A stretch of 7,123 nucleotides of DNA, from positions 1 through 7,123 of the forward strand of contig JBGYPP010000003.1 of the NCBI GenBank assembly GCA_041838515.1. Reading direction: 5' to 3'. The notes beneath the pieces were generated by a model. It did not search any database and was not told the DNA's origin. It saw only the letters and a list, made by a program, of their open reading frames with translations. The stretch is from JBGYPP01 sp041838515 (GTDB lineage: Bacteria; Bacillota; Clostridia; Lachnospirales; Lachnospiraceae). Positions 1 through 6,300 of the stretch are shown in pieces. Within the stretch, counting starts at the first letter, position 1, and the number at the start of each line of letters is the position of its first letter. The translations under genes and the position numbers were made by a program.

Positions 1-278
1 CAGCCCAGGCCTATGCCGTCCACAGGCTCATAGGGCATGAGCAGCGTATGCCCATCCCGAAAACCCATGACCTCGGCCAAGACTGCCGACTCCTCCCTAT
101 CCCCCTCCGTATAGATACGGCACAAATCCCCCAATTTGGCATCGGGGCCGGCCGATTCTATGGTCAGGCCCACCACATTGACCACCTTGCCCAGCTTGCG
201 GTACAAGGCCTCCTCTGCGGCGGTTGCGTATTTTCTCTTATAGACTTCCGCTAAAGGCTGGTTTTTCTGCCCTATCAT
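1..278 (-). CDS. fliI: Flagellar export ATPase FliI, N-terminal part (cut by the left window edge)
   Basis: FliI is the cytoplasmic ATPase that, with FliH and FliJ, powers delivery of rod, hook and filament subunits into the flagellar type III export gate. Only the first 92 codons lie in the window, beginning MIGQKNQPLAEVYKRKY. The segment GKVVNVVGLTIESAGPDAK, then KLGDLC, AEVMGF and finally LMPYEPVDGIGLG at the edge, matches the N-terminal beta-barrel of the FliI/YscN family. The Walker A motif and catalytic core lie outside the window. The ATG overlaps the fliH stop as ATGA (278-275), and a GAGGG ribosome site sits 6 nt upstream inside fliH, which suggests translational coupling. The reading frame is intact to the edge. 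Identity is also supported by the fliG-fliH-fliI order. The vacuolar-type and F-type ATPase relatives are much less likely given this context. Confidence 0.93.
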   Translation of the reverse strand, partial: MIGQKNQPLAEVYKRKYATAAEEALYRKLGKVVNVVGLTIESAGPDAKLGDLCRIYTEGDREESAVLAEVMGFRDGHTLLMPYEPVDGIGLG

Positions 279-1150
279 TCCATTCCCTCATCCGGCCCGG
301 GCTCGTAAGAGAGCAATTGGAGCTTTCTGGACAGCTCCTCCAGTTGGGTGCCAAGGCCGCAGTCAAATATGCCGCCCTCGGTTTCTATCATGCACTGGCC
401 CTTGCCCAGCAGCAAATCCTCCACTATCTCCACCTGCTGGCCTGCGCCCGGCAGCTGCTTCTTCTGCATCTGCACATAGGAAAAGTCCTCCGGGGATATA
501 TGCACAAAAATCCGCCTGGCCCCGTCAGCCTTTCTCAAGGTCTGGCTCAGCAGATAGAGCAGCACCTCCTTGTAGGAGGCCAGATCCACCTTGAACACCT
601 GTTCATATATGCCAGTGATAGCCGCTACCAGAGCAGGCTCCAGCCTCTCATGCCTCTGCCGGTACTCCTCCTCCAGCTCCTTGGCCCGGATCTCCAGCGC
701 CTCCTCCTGCTCCCTGGCCTGGGACAGCGCCTGGCTCCAGCCCTGCTGGAAACCCTCGTCCTTGGCGGCCTTGCGCAGGGCTGTCGCATCGGCCATGGCC
801 TGGGCTGTCAGCGCTGCCGCCTCCTCCCTGGCCTGGGCCAGCAAACTCTCGGCCTCCTCTCTGGCCAGGGACAACAGGGACTCCGCATCCGCCGTGCCGG
901 CGGCTCCGTCATCAGCCCCTGCCTGCGCCTCCTCCGCCGTCAGGCGACCGGCTACGGGCAGGCCCTCCACAAATCCCTCTTCTCCAAAGAGGCCCTCCAG
1001 TCCATCGGCCTCCTCAGCCTCCTGACCGGCCGGCCGCGCCGGGGCCGGGGCCGCCTTGGGCCTGGGGGGCTGCCAGTGGTTGACCTCTATTATCCTCTTT
1101 TCCTGATCCTGGGTCTGGGTCAAATACCCCTTCAGCAAATTTTTAGACAA
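275..1150 (-). CDS. fliH: Flagellar assembly protein FliH (export ATPase regulator)
   Basis: FliH dimerises, binds FliI, and tethers it to the export gate and the FliN C-ring; it is the peripheral-stalk-like part of the export ATPase complex. The 291-residue product has a short N-terminal head (MSKNLLKGYL), a Pro/Ala-rich linker (about 28-48), an acidic stretch (43-60), a long Ala/Glu-rich helical region (about 89-165) with four consecutive 11-residue repeats (89-132), and a C-terminal domain (about 170-275) that ends with the family signature CMIETEGGIFDCGLGTQLEE (253-272). The start is TTG: it overlaps the fliG end by 8 bp and has GGAGG-type sites in the last fliG codons 11 or more nt upstream. 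No ATG is available near the N-terminus, and translation from the TTG gives the expected head. Sequence identity of FliH proteins is low, so the call leans on the C-terminal signature and on the position between fliG and fliI. Confidence 0.93.
   Translation of the reverse strand: MSKNLLKGYLTQTQDQEKRIIEVNHWQPPRPKAAPAPARPAGQEAEEADGLEGLFGEEGFVEGLPVAGRLTAEEAQAGADDGAAGTADAESLLSLAREEAESLLAQAREEAAALTAQAMADATALRKAAKDEGFQQGWSQALSQAREQEEALEIRAKELEEEYRQRHERLEPALVAAITGIYEQVFKVDLASYKEVLLYLLSQTLRKADGARRIFVHISPEDFSYVQMQKKQLPGAGQQVEIVEDLLLGKGQCMIETEGGIFDCGLGTQLEELSRKLQLLSYEPGPDEGME
819..884 (-). repeat. Two tandem 33-bp repeats inside fliH (11-residue coiled-coil units)
   Basis: Two adjacent 33-bp copies (819-851 and 852-884) encode ESLLAQAREEA-type and ESLLSLAREEA-type units in the same frame. 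At protein level two more diverged units follow (AAALTAQAMAD and ATALRKAAKDE), giving four consecutive 11-residue units at FliH residues 89-132. An 11-residue period with small and hydrophobic residues at fixed places is typical of a hendecad coiled coil, and FliH is known to dimerise through such a long helix. The DNA similarity of the first two copies suggests duplication, and the frame is kept. Confidence 0.7.
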
Positions 1151-2156
1151 TGACTTCGTCGCCTCCGCCTCTGGAGATTACGATCTCGCCCGTATCCTCC
1201 AACTTCCGGATTACATTTACTATCTTCTGCTGGGCCTCCTCCACATCCTTCATACGCACGGGACCCATAAATTCCATGTCCTCTTTGATCATCACAGCCA
1301 GACGCTTGGAGAGGTTGTTGAATATAGCCGTCTGCACCTGCTCGTTGGCGCCCTTGAGGGCCACGGCCAGGTCATTGTTGTCCACATCACGCAGCATGCG
1401 CTGTATGGATCTGTCGTCCAGCAGCAGCACATCCTCGAATACGAACATCTTTTTCCGGATCTCGTCCGCCAAATCCGGCTCCTCGATCTCCAGGGTTTCC
1501 ATAATATGCTTTTCCGTACCCCTGTCTACGGTGTTGAGTATCTCCACCACGGCATCCACGCCGCCGATAATGGTGTAATCCTGGGTTACCAGGCTGGACA
1601 GCTTGCTCTCCAGGATCTTCTCCACCTCCTTGATCACATCCGGGCTGGTCCTGTCCATCATGGCTATCCTCTTGGCCACCTCTGCCTGCCTGTCAGGCGT
1701 GAGCGCGGATATAATCATAGCCGCCTGGGAGGGCGACATATAAGACAGGATCAGGGCTATGGTCTGAGGATGCTCGTCCTGTATAAAGTTGATCAGCTGG
1801 GAGGCATCGGTCTTGCGCACAAACTCGAAAGGCTTTACCTGCAAGGAGGAGGTCAGGCGGCCTATAACATCCATGGCCTTGTCATTGCCCAGCGCCTTCT
1901 CCAGAAGTTCCCTGGCATAAGATATGCCACCCTCAGCTATATACTGCTGCGCCAGGCACAGCTCGTAGAACTCATTGATCACCGCTTCCTTGACCTGGGG
2001 GGTAACGCTGCGGGTATTGGCTATCTCCAGGGTCAGGGATTCTATCTCCTCCTCCTTGAGATGCTTGAATATGCCGGCGGATTTCTCCGGCCCCAGGGCT
2101 ATCAACAGCACAGCCGCCTTTTGCAAGCCGGATATGCCCTCATCGTTCTTTGCCAT
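1143..2156 (-). CDS. fliG: Flagellar motor switch protein FliG
   Basis: FliG sits on the cytoplasmic face of the MS ring and converts stator ion flow into rotation; with FliM and FliN it sets rotation direction. The 337-residue product is full length. Its N-terminal domain (about 1-100) binds FliF. The middle domain carries the EHPQ motif at 128-131 for FliM contact. A Gly-Gly hinge lies at 198-199 (IIGGVDAVVEILN), and the MFVFED motif is at 237-242. In the C-terminal torque domain the charged residues known from E. coli (K264, R281, D288, D289, R297) align with K268, R285, E292, D293 and R301, so charge is kept with one Asp-to-Glu change. The ATG follows fliF by 16 bp, and that gap carries an AAGGGGGG ribosome site. 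The end is shared with fliH by an 8-bp overlap. Confidence 0.98.
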   Translation of the reverse strand: MAKNDEGISGLQKAAVLLIALGPEKSAGIFKHLKEEEIESLTLEIANTRSVTPQVKEAVINEFYELCLAQQYIAEGGISYARELLEKALGNDKAMDVIGRLTSSLQVKPFEFVRKTDASQLINFIQDEHPQTIALILSYMSPSQAAMIISALTPDRQAEVAKRIAMMDRTSPDVIKEVEKILESKLSSLVTQDYTIIGGVDAVVEILNTVDRGTEKHIMETLEIEEPDLADEIRKKMFVFEDVLLLDDRSIQRMLRDVDNNDLAVALKGANEQVQTAIFNNLSKRLAVMIKEDMEFMGPVRMKDVEEAQQKIVNVIRKLEDTGEIVISRGGGDEVIV

Positions 2157-2172
2157 CTAAGCCCCCCTTTTA

Positions 2173-3774
2173 TCACCAATCCTCGGTCAGCCAGTTGCGC
2201 AGCAGGTTGGCCGCGGCCTCGGGATTGTCGTCCACAAATTTCTCTATCAGCTTGCGGGTTTCGGACTTGCTCTCCACCTCTATATCCGGAGTGGCGGCCT
2301 CGCCGGGAGCAGACTGCAGCAGATTCTCCACCGACAGCTCCTCCACCTGCTTCTCCTCCTCGCCCTTGCGGCTGCGCATGCCCCGCAGCACCACAAAGAG
2401 CAGCAGCGCCAGTATGATGATCAGCATCAATATGCTCAGTATATCCGCCGGATCCGCAGAAAATCCCTCGGTGTCATAGAAGATGGGCTGCTCATAGGCC
2501 ACCAGGCTGATCTTGTCCGAGGATATGCCCGTGGCATTAGCCACCAGGGAAATCAGATCCGCATCGGTTTCCAGCCGCACAGGCGCAGAGTTGTCCGCCT
2601 TGTACTGCTCCCAGGTAATGCCGTCCAGCAGGCCCTGGGCCTTGGCCAGCTCCTCCCGCACCTCCTTGTAGGCTGTAGCCGTGATGGAGATGGAGGAATT
2701 GGTATAATCGATGCCTCCGGCCGGGGTAATGGTCTTTTCTATGGATTCATTGGGCTTGTAATCCGTGCTGCTCTCCGAAGAACTGGAGGAGCTGCTGCTC
2801 TGATCCTGGTACTGATAGGTGGTTTCGTCATTGGAGTCCGTGCCGGGAACGCCGCCATTGCTGCCCTGGTTCTCCGACTCATACAGCTCCCTATGGGTGA
2901 TCATGCCCTCCTCACGGCCCGTGGGGGCATAATACTCGCTGACGGTCTTTTCGTAATTGGCAAAATTGATGTCCAGCCGGCTGGCCACCTCCACGGTGTC
3001 AAACTGGTCCGTGCCCAGCAGCACCCTCTTGACCTGGGCCGACACCATATCCTCCGCCTGCTGCCGCAGCTCCAGCATGGAGCTGGCTATGCCGGTAGAG
3101 GTGTAATCCTCCTCTCCGGAGAAGAGCAGATTGGCATCCGTGTCCACTATGGTGATATTGGCCGTGGTGGTATTGCCCAGGGCCGTAGCCGCCGCCCTGG
3201 CCATATTGGCCGCATTCTCCGCAGTAAAAGCGCCGTCCAGCTCCAGCCGTATATAGGCCGAGGAGTCCTCCCGCTTGGATACCAGCGTTCCGTCCTGATT
3301 GGGTATGTTCAAATGCACGCTGGCGCTCTTTACCGCAGTATAACTCTCAAAATCCCTGGCCAGCTTGCGCTCCAGATAGACGGTGGTACGCTTTTGTTTG
3401 TCGCTCTCCGTGGTGGAAAATCCCCCGGAGAGGGCATCGTCTATGCTGTAATCCGCCGGCGCAAAACCCGCCGACCCCAGGGCCAGATTGGCCTCGGAGA
3501 GCTGGGAGGACAGCACATCTATGCGCAGGCCGTCATCGCTGGCCCTGTATGTGATGGACGCATCATCCAGGATCTTGGTGATCTGAGAGGCGGCCGACGT
3601 GTCCTCCGCCGTAATCAGGCGGGTATAATGGGGCCTGCTGAACACAAAAATCAGAATAGCAAAAGTAAAGACGACCATCGCAGCGATACCTATGATAATC
3701 GTCTTTTGCCTTGATGTGAAGCGGTTCCACCACTCTAATATTCTCTTATAAATTTCCCTTAGCCTATCCGCCAT
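2173..3774 (-). CDS. fliF: Flagellar MS-ring protein FliF
   Basis: FliF is the membrane protein that forms the MS ring, the platform on which rod, switch and export gate are built. The 533-residue product is a normal length for the family. It has a basic/aromatic N-terminus, a first membrane helix at about 25-45, periplasmic YscJ/FliF ring-building domains at about 47-290 (with LERKLARDFESY and VHLNIP), a hydrophilic Ser-rich region around 290-345 that includes eight serines in a row (326-333), and a further beta-rich segment. A second membrane helix follows at about 445-463, then a charged cytoplasmic tail. The tail ends in ANLLRNWLTEDW, the conserved FliG-binding tip. The ATG has GGGAG a few nt upstream in the 50-bp gap after fliE. 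The eight serines are encoded by mixed codons (AGC, TCC, AGT, TCT, TCG), so slippage is not implied. Confidence 0.97.
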   Translation of the reverse strand: MADRLREIYKRILEWWNRFTSRQKTIIIGIAAMVVFTFAILIFVFSRPHYTRLITAEDTSAASQITKILDDASITYRASDDGLRIDVLSSQLSEANLALGSAGFAPADYSIDDALSGGFSTTESDKQKRTTVYLERKLARDFESYTAVKSASVHLNIPNQDGTLVSKREDSSAYIRLELDGAFTAENAANMARAAATALGNTTTANITIVDTDANLLFSGEEDYTSTGIASSMLELRQQAEDMVSAQVKRVLLGTDQFDTVEVASRLDINFANYEKTVSEYYAPTGREEGMITHRELYESENQGSNGGVPGTDSNDETTYQYQDQSSSSSSSSESSTDYKPNESIEKTITPAGGIDYTNSSISITATAYKEVREELAKAQGLLDGITWEQYKADNSAPVRLETDADLISLVANATGISSDKISLVAYEQPIFYDTEGFSADPADILSILMLIIILALLLFVVLRGMRSRKGEEEKQVEELSVENLLQSAPGEAATPDIEVESKSETRKLIEKFVDDNPEAAANLLRNWLTEDW

Positions 3775-3800
3775 TTACCTGCTCCCAACCCTATCCGCCG

Positions 3801-3825
3801 AAACGCCGCCCACTCTCCGGCGCCT
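3801..3825 (-). other. Possible small RNA hairpin between fliE and fliF
   Basis: Immediately after the fliE stop codon the transcript can form CGCCG/CGGCG (3818-3822 with 3804-3808), a stem of five G-C pairs with a 9-nt loop. It can be extended by two G-U pairs and one A-U pair that reaches the last base of the stop codon. Only three U follow, so it is not a good terminator. It may be an intercistronic processing or stability element, or chance in GC-rich DNA. Confidence 0.3.
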
Positions 3826-4133
3826 TAGATTTGCATCTGCATCAGTTCCTTGTAAGCCTCCAGGAACTTGTCCCTTATGGCCACGGTGTACTGCAATGCC
3901 GTGGAAGCCTTTTGCAGGGCTATGGTCAGGTCATGGGTGTTCTCCGTCTGCCCCAGCGCCCAGCGTATCTCCTCGTTTTCCGCCTGGGAGAGATAGCCGT
4001 TGGTTTCTTTGATATGGTTGAGCGCGCTGTCAAATATGGCCCGGAAACCGTCCTGGCCGGATACCGCCTCCTTGGCCACCAGATTGCCCGTGGCCAGCGC
4101 CGGATTGACATATGCTATAGATGAAATATCCAT
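3825..4133 (-). CDS. fliE: Flagellar hook-basal body complex protein FliE
   Basis: FliE joins the MS ring to the proximal rod and is among the first proteins exported. The 102-residue product is the usual size and starts MDISSIAYVNPAL. Its conserved C-terminal half contains FDSALNHIKETN and TENTHDLTIALQKASTALQY (about 63-82), and it ends in LEAYKELMQMQI. The ATG is preceded by the purine-rich stretch AGAGGGGAAGGGAA, which supplies a strong if diffuse ribosome site. Upstream of it lies an unusual 306-bp gap to flgC; downstream fliF follows after 50 bp. Five of the eight isoleucine codons are ATA, typical of the window. Confidence 0.96.
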   Translation of the reverse strand: MDISSIAYVNPALATGNLVAKEAVSGQDGFRAIFDSALNHIKETNGYLSQAENEEIRWALGQTENTHDLTIALQKASTALQYTVAIRDKFLEAYKELMQMQI

Positions 4134-4439
4134 TTCCCTTCCCCTCTATCCCGCAGGACTCCCGGACTTCCCCCCGGAGCCGCATACGGGCCAAATCCGC
4201 CCCCCTTGGCGCATACGGACCCCCAAGCGGCCAAAAATCCAAAAACCCGAGAACTGCCGCCCTGCTATACAAAGCCCAAGCTCTCATGACAGGACGCAAC
4301 TCCCCCAATACCTAAGGACTGCCGCCCCTATACCATGCTCCCAAAGCACAAATACCTATGGCCAAAACCCTAACACCCAAGGCTCCCGCCTCCAAACCTG
4401 ACGCCTGCAATCCCAAGAACCGGACTTCCATCCCTCAGC
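4134..4439 (-). other. 306-bp intercistronic region of strongly skewed composition between flgC and fliE
   Basis: No gene is supported here. By hand count the plus strand holds about 131 C, 81 A, 50 G and 43 T, so a flgBC-fliE transcript would be about 70% G+U here, unlike the more balanced flanking genes. Short direct repeats are visible: ccggacttcc at 4162-4171 and 4420-4429; gcatacgg at 4182-4189 and 4211-4218; a roughly 18-20 bp imperfect pair at 4251-4270 and 4316-4333 (core actgccgccc); and cccaag four times (4222, 4275, 4376, 4412). A weak stem CTTGG/CCAAG (4205-4209 with 4223-4227) is possible. I see no sigma-A or sigma-28 promoter, tRNA or convincing terminator. It may be a decayed gene or insertion, or an RNA leader of fliE. 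Confidence 0.6.
4136..4175 (-). promoter_or_regulatory. Loose G-quadruplex candidate overlapping the fliE leader and ribosome site
   Basis: On the minus strand five G-runs occur in 40 nt just before the fliE ATG: six G (4175-4170), three G (4163-4161), three G (4152-4150), four G (4144-4141) and three G (4138-4136). The loops between successive runs are 6, 8, 5 and 2 nt, so one loop exceeds the usual 7-nt limit. The last two runs form the fliE ribosome site, so folding would be expected to hinder fliE translation. This is a sequence pattern only. Confidence 0.25.
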
Positions 4440-4901
4440 TTAGGCCCTGTTCATATCCAAGGCCTTTAAGCACATGGCCTTGCTGGCGCTAAAAGCTGTG
4501 GCATTGGCCTCGTAAGCGCGGCTGGCATCTATCATATTGGTCATCTCCTCCACGATCTCCACATTGGGATAGTGGACATAGCCGTTGACATCCGCATCCG
4601 GATGGGAGGGATCATAGACCATCTTCAAATCCCTGGTGGTATCTTCATAGACCCGGCTCACCTTGACGCCCTGGCCGGAATACCCCCGGCGCACATCGCC
4701 TATGGCATCCCCCAGCACCTTGCGGAAAGCCGTCTGGGCGCCCTTTTCGGCAAAGGCCACTATGCGGCGCCTGTAAGGCTCGCCGTCTGCGGCCCGGGTG
4801 GTGTTGGCATTGGCCACATTCTCCGATATCACATCCATGCGGTAGCGCTGTGCCGTCATACCCGAGGCATTGATATTAAAGGCTGCAAACATTCCAGGCA
4901 T
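4440..4901 (-). CDS. flgC: Flagellar proximal rod protein FlgC
   Basis: FlgC is one of the proximal rod subunits, exported through the type III gate and assembled beyond FliE. The 153-residue product carries the N-terminal rod signature FNINASGMTAQRYRMDVISE (8-27), followed by NVANANTTR. At the C-terminus is the matching coiled-coil motif PNVEIVEEMTNMIDASRAYE (112-131). These paired terminal helices are typical of rod/hook/filament proteins. Two in-frame ATGs are possible: 4901, with a run of five G six nt upstream, and 4892 (MFAAFNINASG). The second resembles the usual family N-terminus but has a poorer ribosome site. I prefer the first. The gene follows flgB by 16 bp and is followed by the odd 306-bp gap. 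Confidence 0.96.
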   Translation of the reverse strand: MPGMFAAFNINASGMTAQRYRMDVISENVANANTTRAADGEPYRRRIVAFAEKGAQTAFRKVLGDAIGDVRRGYSGQGVKVSRVYEDTTRDLKMVYDPSHPDADVNGYVHYPNVEIVEEMTNMIDASRAYEANATAFSASKAMCLKALDMNRA

Positions 4902-4917
4902 GAAAACCCCCGTTTTT

Positions 4918-5307
4918 CTACTTCATCACCATCTGCAGATTCTGAAATTCCCTGGTAATGGAATCCAATAAGCCCTGATAGCGTATCTGGTTCTCCGCCA
5001 GGGCCACGCTCTCCGTATCCATGTCCACATTGTTGCCGTCAAGCCTGTACGAATATCCGTCATTGTCCACATAGGGCATGGGCCTGAGCCTCCCAAGATC
5101 CAAGGACTGCACCCGGCTGTCCAGATCTGCCGTCCTAAGGGTGGAGAGGGCGCGCTCCAGGAGCGCATCAAAAGCCACGTCCTGACGTTTGTATCCGGGC
5201 GTGGTGGCATTGGCAATATTGTTGGATATGGCCTCGTTGCGTATCCAGCCCGCATCCGCCGCCGTATCCAGCACATTGATATAAGAAAAAGCCGCTGTAT
5301 TGATCAT
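4918..5307 (-). CDS. flgB: Flagellar proximal rod protein FlgB
   Basis: FlgB is a proximal rod subunit and the first gene of the flagellar operon in many Gram-positives. The 129-residue product is of normal length and shows the N-terminal signature AISNNIANATTPGYKRQDVAF (starting at residue 26), where NNIANxxTPGYKR is the flagellar rod family hallmark. It ends with the amphipathic helix QIRYQGLLDSITREFQNLQ. The ATG is preceded by GAGAGG at a 5-nt spacing. A sigma-A-type promoter lies directly upstream (5326-5354), and its predicted start gives a leader of only about a dozen nt. The 77-bp gap to codY contains no obvious terminator, so part of the transcription may come from codY. Confidence 0.97.
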   Translation of the reverse strand: MINTAAFSYINVLDTAADAGWIRNEAISNNIANATTPGYKRQDVAFDALLERALSTLRTADLDSRVQSLDLGRLRPMPYVDNDGYSYRLDGNNVDMDTESVALAENQIRYQGLLDSITREFQNLQMVMK

Positions 5308-5325
5308 AAAAACCTCTCTTCACCC

Positions 5326-5354
5326 ATTATAAAATCCCATTAACAAAAAAACAA
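5326..5354 (-). promoter_or_regulatory. Sigma-A-type promoter of the flagellar operon
   Basis: On the minus strand TTGTTT (5354-5349) and a perfect TATAAT (5331-5326) are separated by 17 bp. Only 18 nt separate the -10 box from the flgB ATG, so the predicted transcript starts near 5319-5320, at or just before the GAAGAGAGG ribosome site. In Bacillus subtilis the fla/che operon also has a sigma-A promoter between codY and flgB. I see no sigma-28 consensus (TAAA-N15-GCCGATAT) here. Confidence 0.7.
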
Positions 5355-5355
5355 G

Positions 5356-5370
5356 GATTTTTAGAACAAG
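5356..5370 (-). promoter_or_regulatory. Weak candidate CodY box upstream of the flgB promoter
   Basis: The minus-strand 15-mer CTTGTTCTAAAAATC matches the Bacillus CodY consensus AATTTTCWGAAAATT at 10 of 15 positions and lies 1 bp upstream of the flgB -35 box. CodY represses the fla/che operon in B. subtilis, so the place is sensible, but five mismatches in AT-rich DNA are weak evidence. Confidence 0.2.
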
Positions 5371-5384
5371 ATTTGGTAAAGCTC

Positions 5385-6170
5385 CTATTCCTTTTCCTGG
5401 CTGGCGCGAAAAGCCCGCATCTCGTCAAAAATCAGCTCGTTCACTACCTTGATATACGTACCCCGCATACCGGAGGAACGGGATTCGATCACGCCGGCGC
5501 TCTCAAATTTCCGCAGGGCATTGACTATAACAGAGCGGGTAATGCCCACCCTGTCGGCAATCTTGCTGGCCACCAGCACGCCCTCTATGCCGTCCATCTC
5601 GTCAAAGATATGGGATATGGCCTCCAGCTCCGAGTAGGAGAGGGTACTCATGGCGCTCTTGACCTCCTGGTTCTTCCTGGCCTCCTCTGTCAGCTCCTCA
5701 TTATAGGCGCGTAGCATCTCCAGGCCTACCACCACCAGGCCGTACTCGCACAATATGATATCATCCAGATCATACTCCTCCCCCTCACGGCAGAAGAGTA
5801 TGGTGCCCATGCGTATGCCGCCCATCTCCACGGGGCATACCACCAGCCGCAGATTGGCAGGGGCCTGTATGCCCAGAGTGGCCAGATTGACATTTTCCTT
5901 GGTGGAAAGCACGCCCAGCAGCCTGTCGTTGAGCACCGGATCTATGCACTCGCCCATCTTGTGGCCTGGAAGCAGGAACTCCATGCCATTGCCGGCCGCC
6001 TTGCCGCTGGGAGCCAGCACCTTGCCCTTGCGGCTGAGTATGGCCACCTGGGATTCCAGTATCTCCTCCAGCACCCTGGCCACATCGGGGAATGCGATCT
6101 TCACCCCCTCATTGTTGTGCAACATCCTGCCTATCTTCCTGGTCTTGTCCAACAAAGCCACATTGCTCAT
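5385..6170 (-). CDS. codY: GTP- and isoleucine-sensing global transcriptional repressor CodY
   Basis: CodY is a dimeric DNA-binding regulator that represses nutrient-scavenging, amino-acid synthesis and often motility genes when GTP and branched-chain amino acids are plentiful. The 261-residue product is close to the 259 of B. subtilis. The N-terminal GAF ligand-binding domain covers about 1-155, beginning MSNVALLDKTRKIGRMLH. A helical linker follows, and a winged helix-turn-helix lies at about 180-245. The recognition region ASKIADRVGITRSVIVNALR (201-220), with ESAGVIESRS and MRGTYIKVVNE after it, is nearly invariant in CodY. The ATG has GGGAGG at a 5-nt spacing. The gene has its own promoter in the 158-bp gap to topA and is followed by flgB after 77 bp, the same neighbour as in Bacillus. 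Confidence 0.98.
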   Translation of the reverse strand: MSNVALLDKTRKIGRMLHNNEGVKIAFPDVARVLEEILESQVAILSRKGKVLAPSGKAAGNGMEFLLPGHKMGECIDPVLNDRLLGVLSTKENVNLATLGIQAPANLRLVVCPVEMGGIRMGTILFCREGEEYDLDDIILCEYGLVVVGLEMLRAYNEELTEEARKNQEVKSAMSTLSYSELEAISHIFDEMDGIEGVLVASKIADRVGITRSVIVNALRKFESAGVIESRSSGMRGTYIKVVNELIFDEMRAFRASQEKE

Positions 6171-6201
6171 ACTGCCCTCCCTTGTCCCTCTTCTACTCCC
6201 C

Positions 6202-6218
6202 TGGCCCGAAAAAGGCCA
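6202..6218 (-). other. Small hairpin in the codY leader
   Basis: The leader can form TGGCC/GGCCA, five pairs around a 7-nt loop TTTTTCG, about 30 nt upstream of the codY ATG. It leaves the ribosome site free and is not followed by a U-tract, so it is not a terminator. Its function is unknown and it may be incidental. Confidence 0.25.
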
Positions 6219-6249
6219 TATTCGTCCTGTATCCGACTACACTATGTCC

Positions 6250-6279
6250 ATTGTAACACAAAAAAATCTACCTGTGCAA
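6250..6279 (-). promoter_or_regulatory. Sigma-A-type promoter of codY
   Basis: On the minus strand TTGCAC (6279-6274) and TACAAT (6255-6250) are separated by 18 bp, with a run of seven T in the spacer. Transcription would begin near 6243, leaving a leader of about 70 nt before the codY ATG. The region is AT-rich compared with the flanking genes, as expected for a promoter. Confidence 0.65.
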
Positions 6280-6300
6280 ATACTTTCCAAGGCTGTCAGA

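Noticed and set aside
224..1153. Long plus-strand open frame of 309 codons opposite fliH
   Set aside because: It is antisense to a clear fliH and Leu/Gln-rich, as expected from reading an Ala/Glu-rich gene backwards; no family motif is visible.
1506..2417. Plus-strand open frame of 303 codons opposite fliG and the end of fliF
   Set aside because: It crosses two well-supported genes on the other strand and has no recognisable domain or ribosome site.
4030..4308. Open frame of 92 codons on the minus strand in the flgC-fliE gap, a candidate small gene
   Set aside because: Over a third of it runs out of frame through fliE, its ATG lacks a well-spaced ribosome site, and the composition (Gly, Arg, Trp-rich) looks like G-rich non-coding DNA read as protein.
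5331..5361. Inverted repeat aaaatcc/ggatttt between codY and flgB as a terminator
   Set aside because: The stem is 7 pairs, AT-rich, with a 17-nt loop and no proper U-tract after it; it also overlaps the flgB promoter, where AT-rich symmetry is expected.
6260..6266. Run of seven T on the minus strand downstream of topA as a terminator U-tract
   Set aside because: No GC-rich stem precedes it; it fits better as the spacer of the codY promoter.
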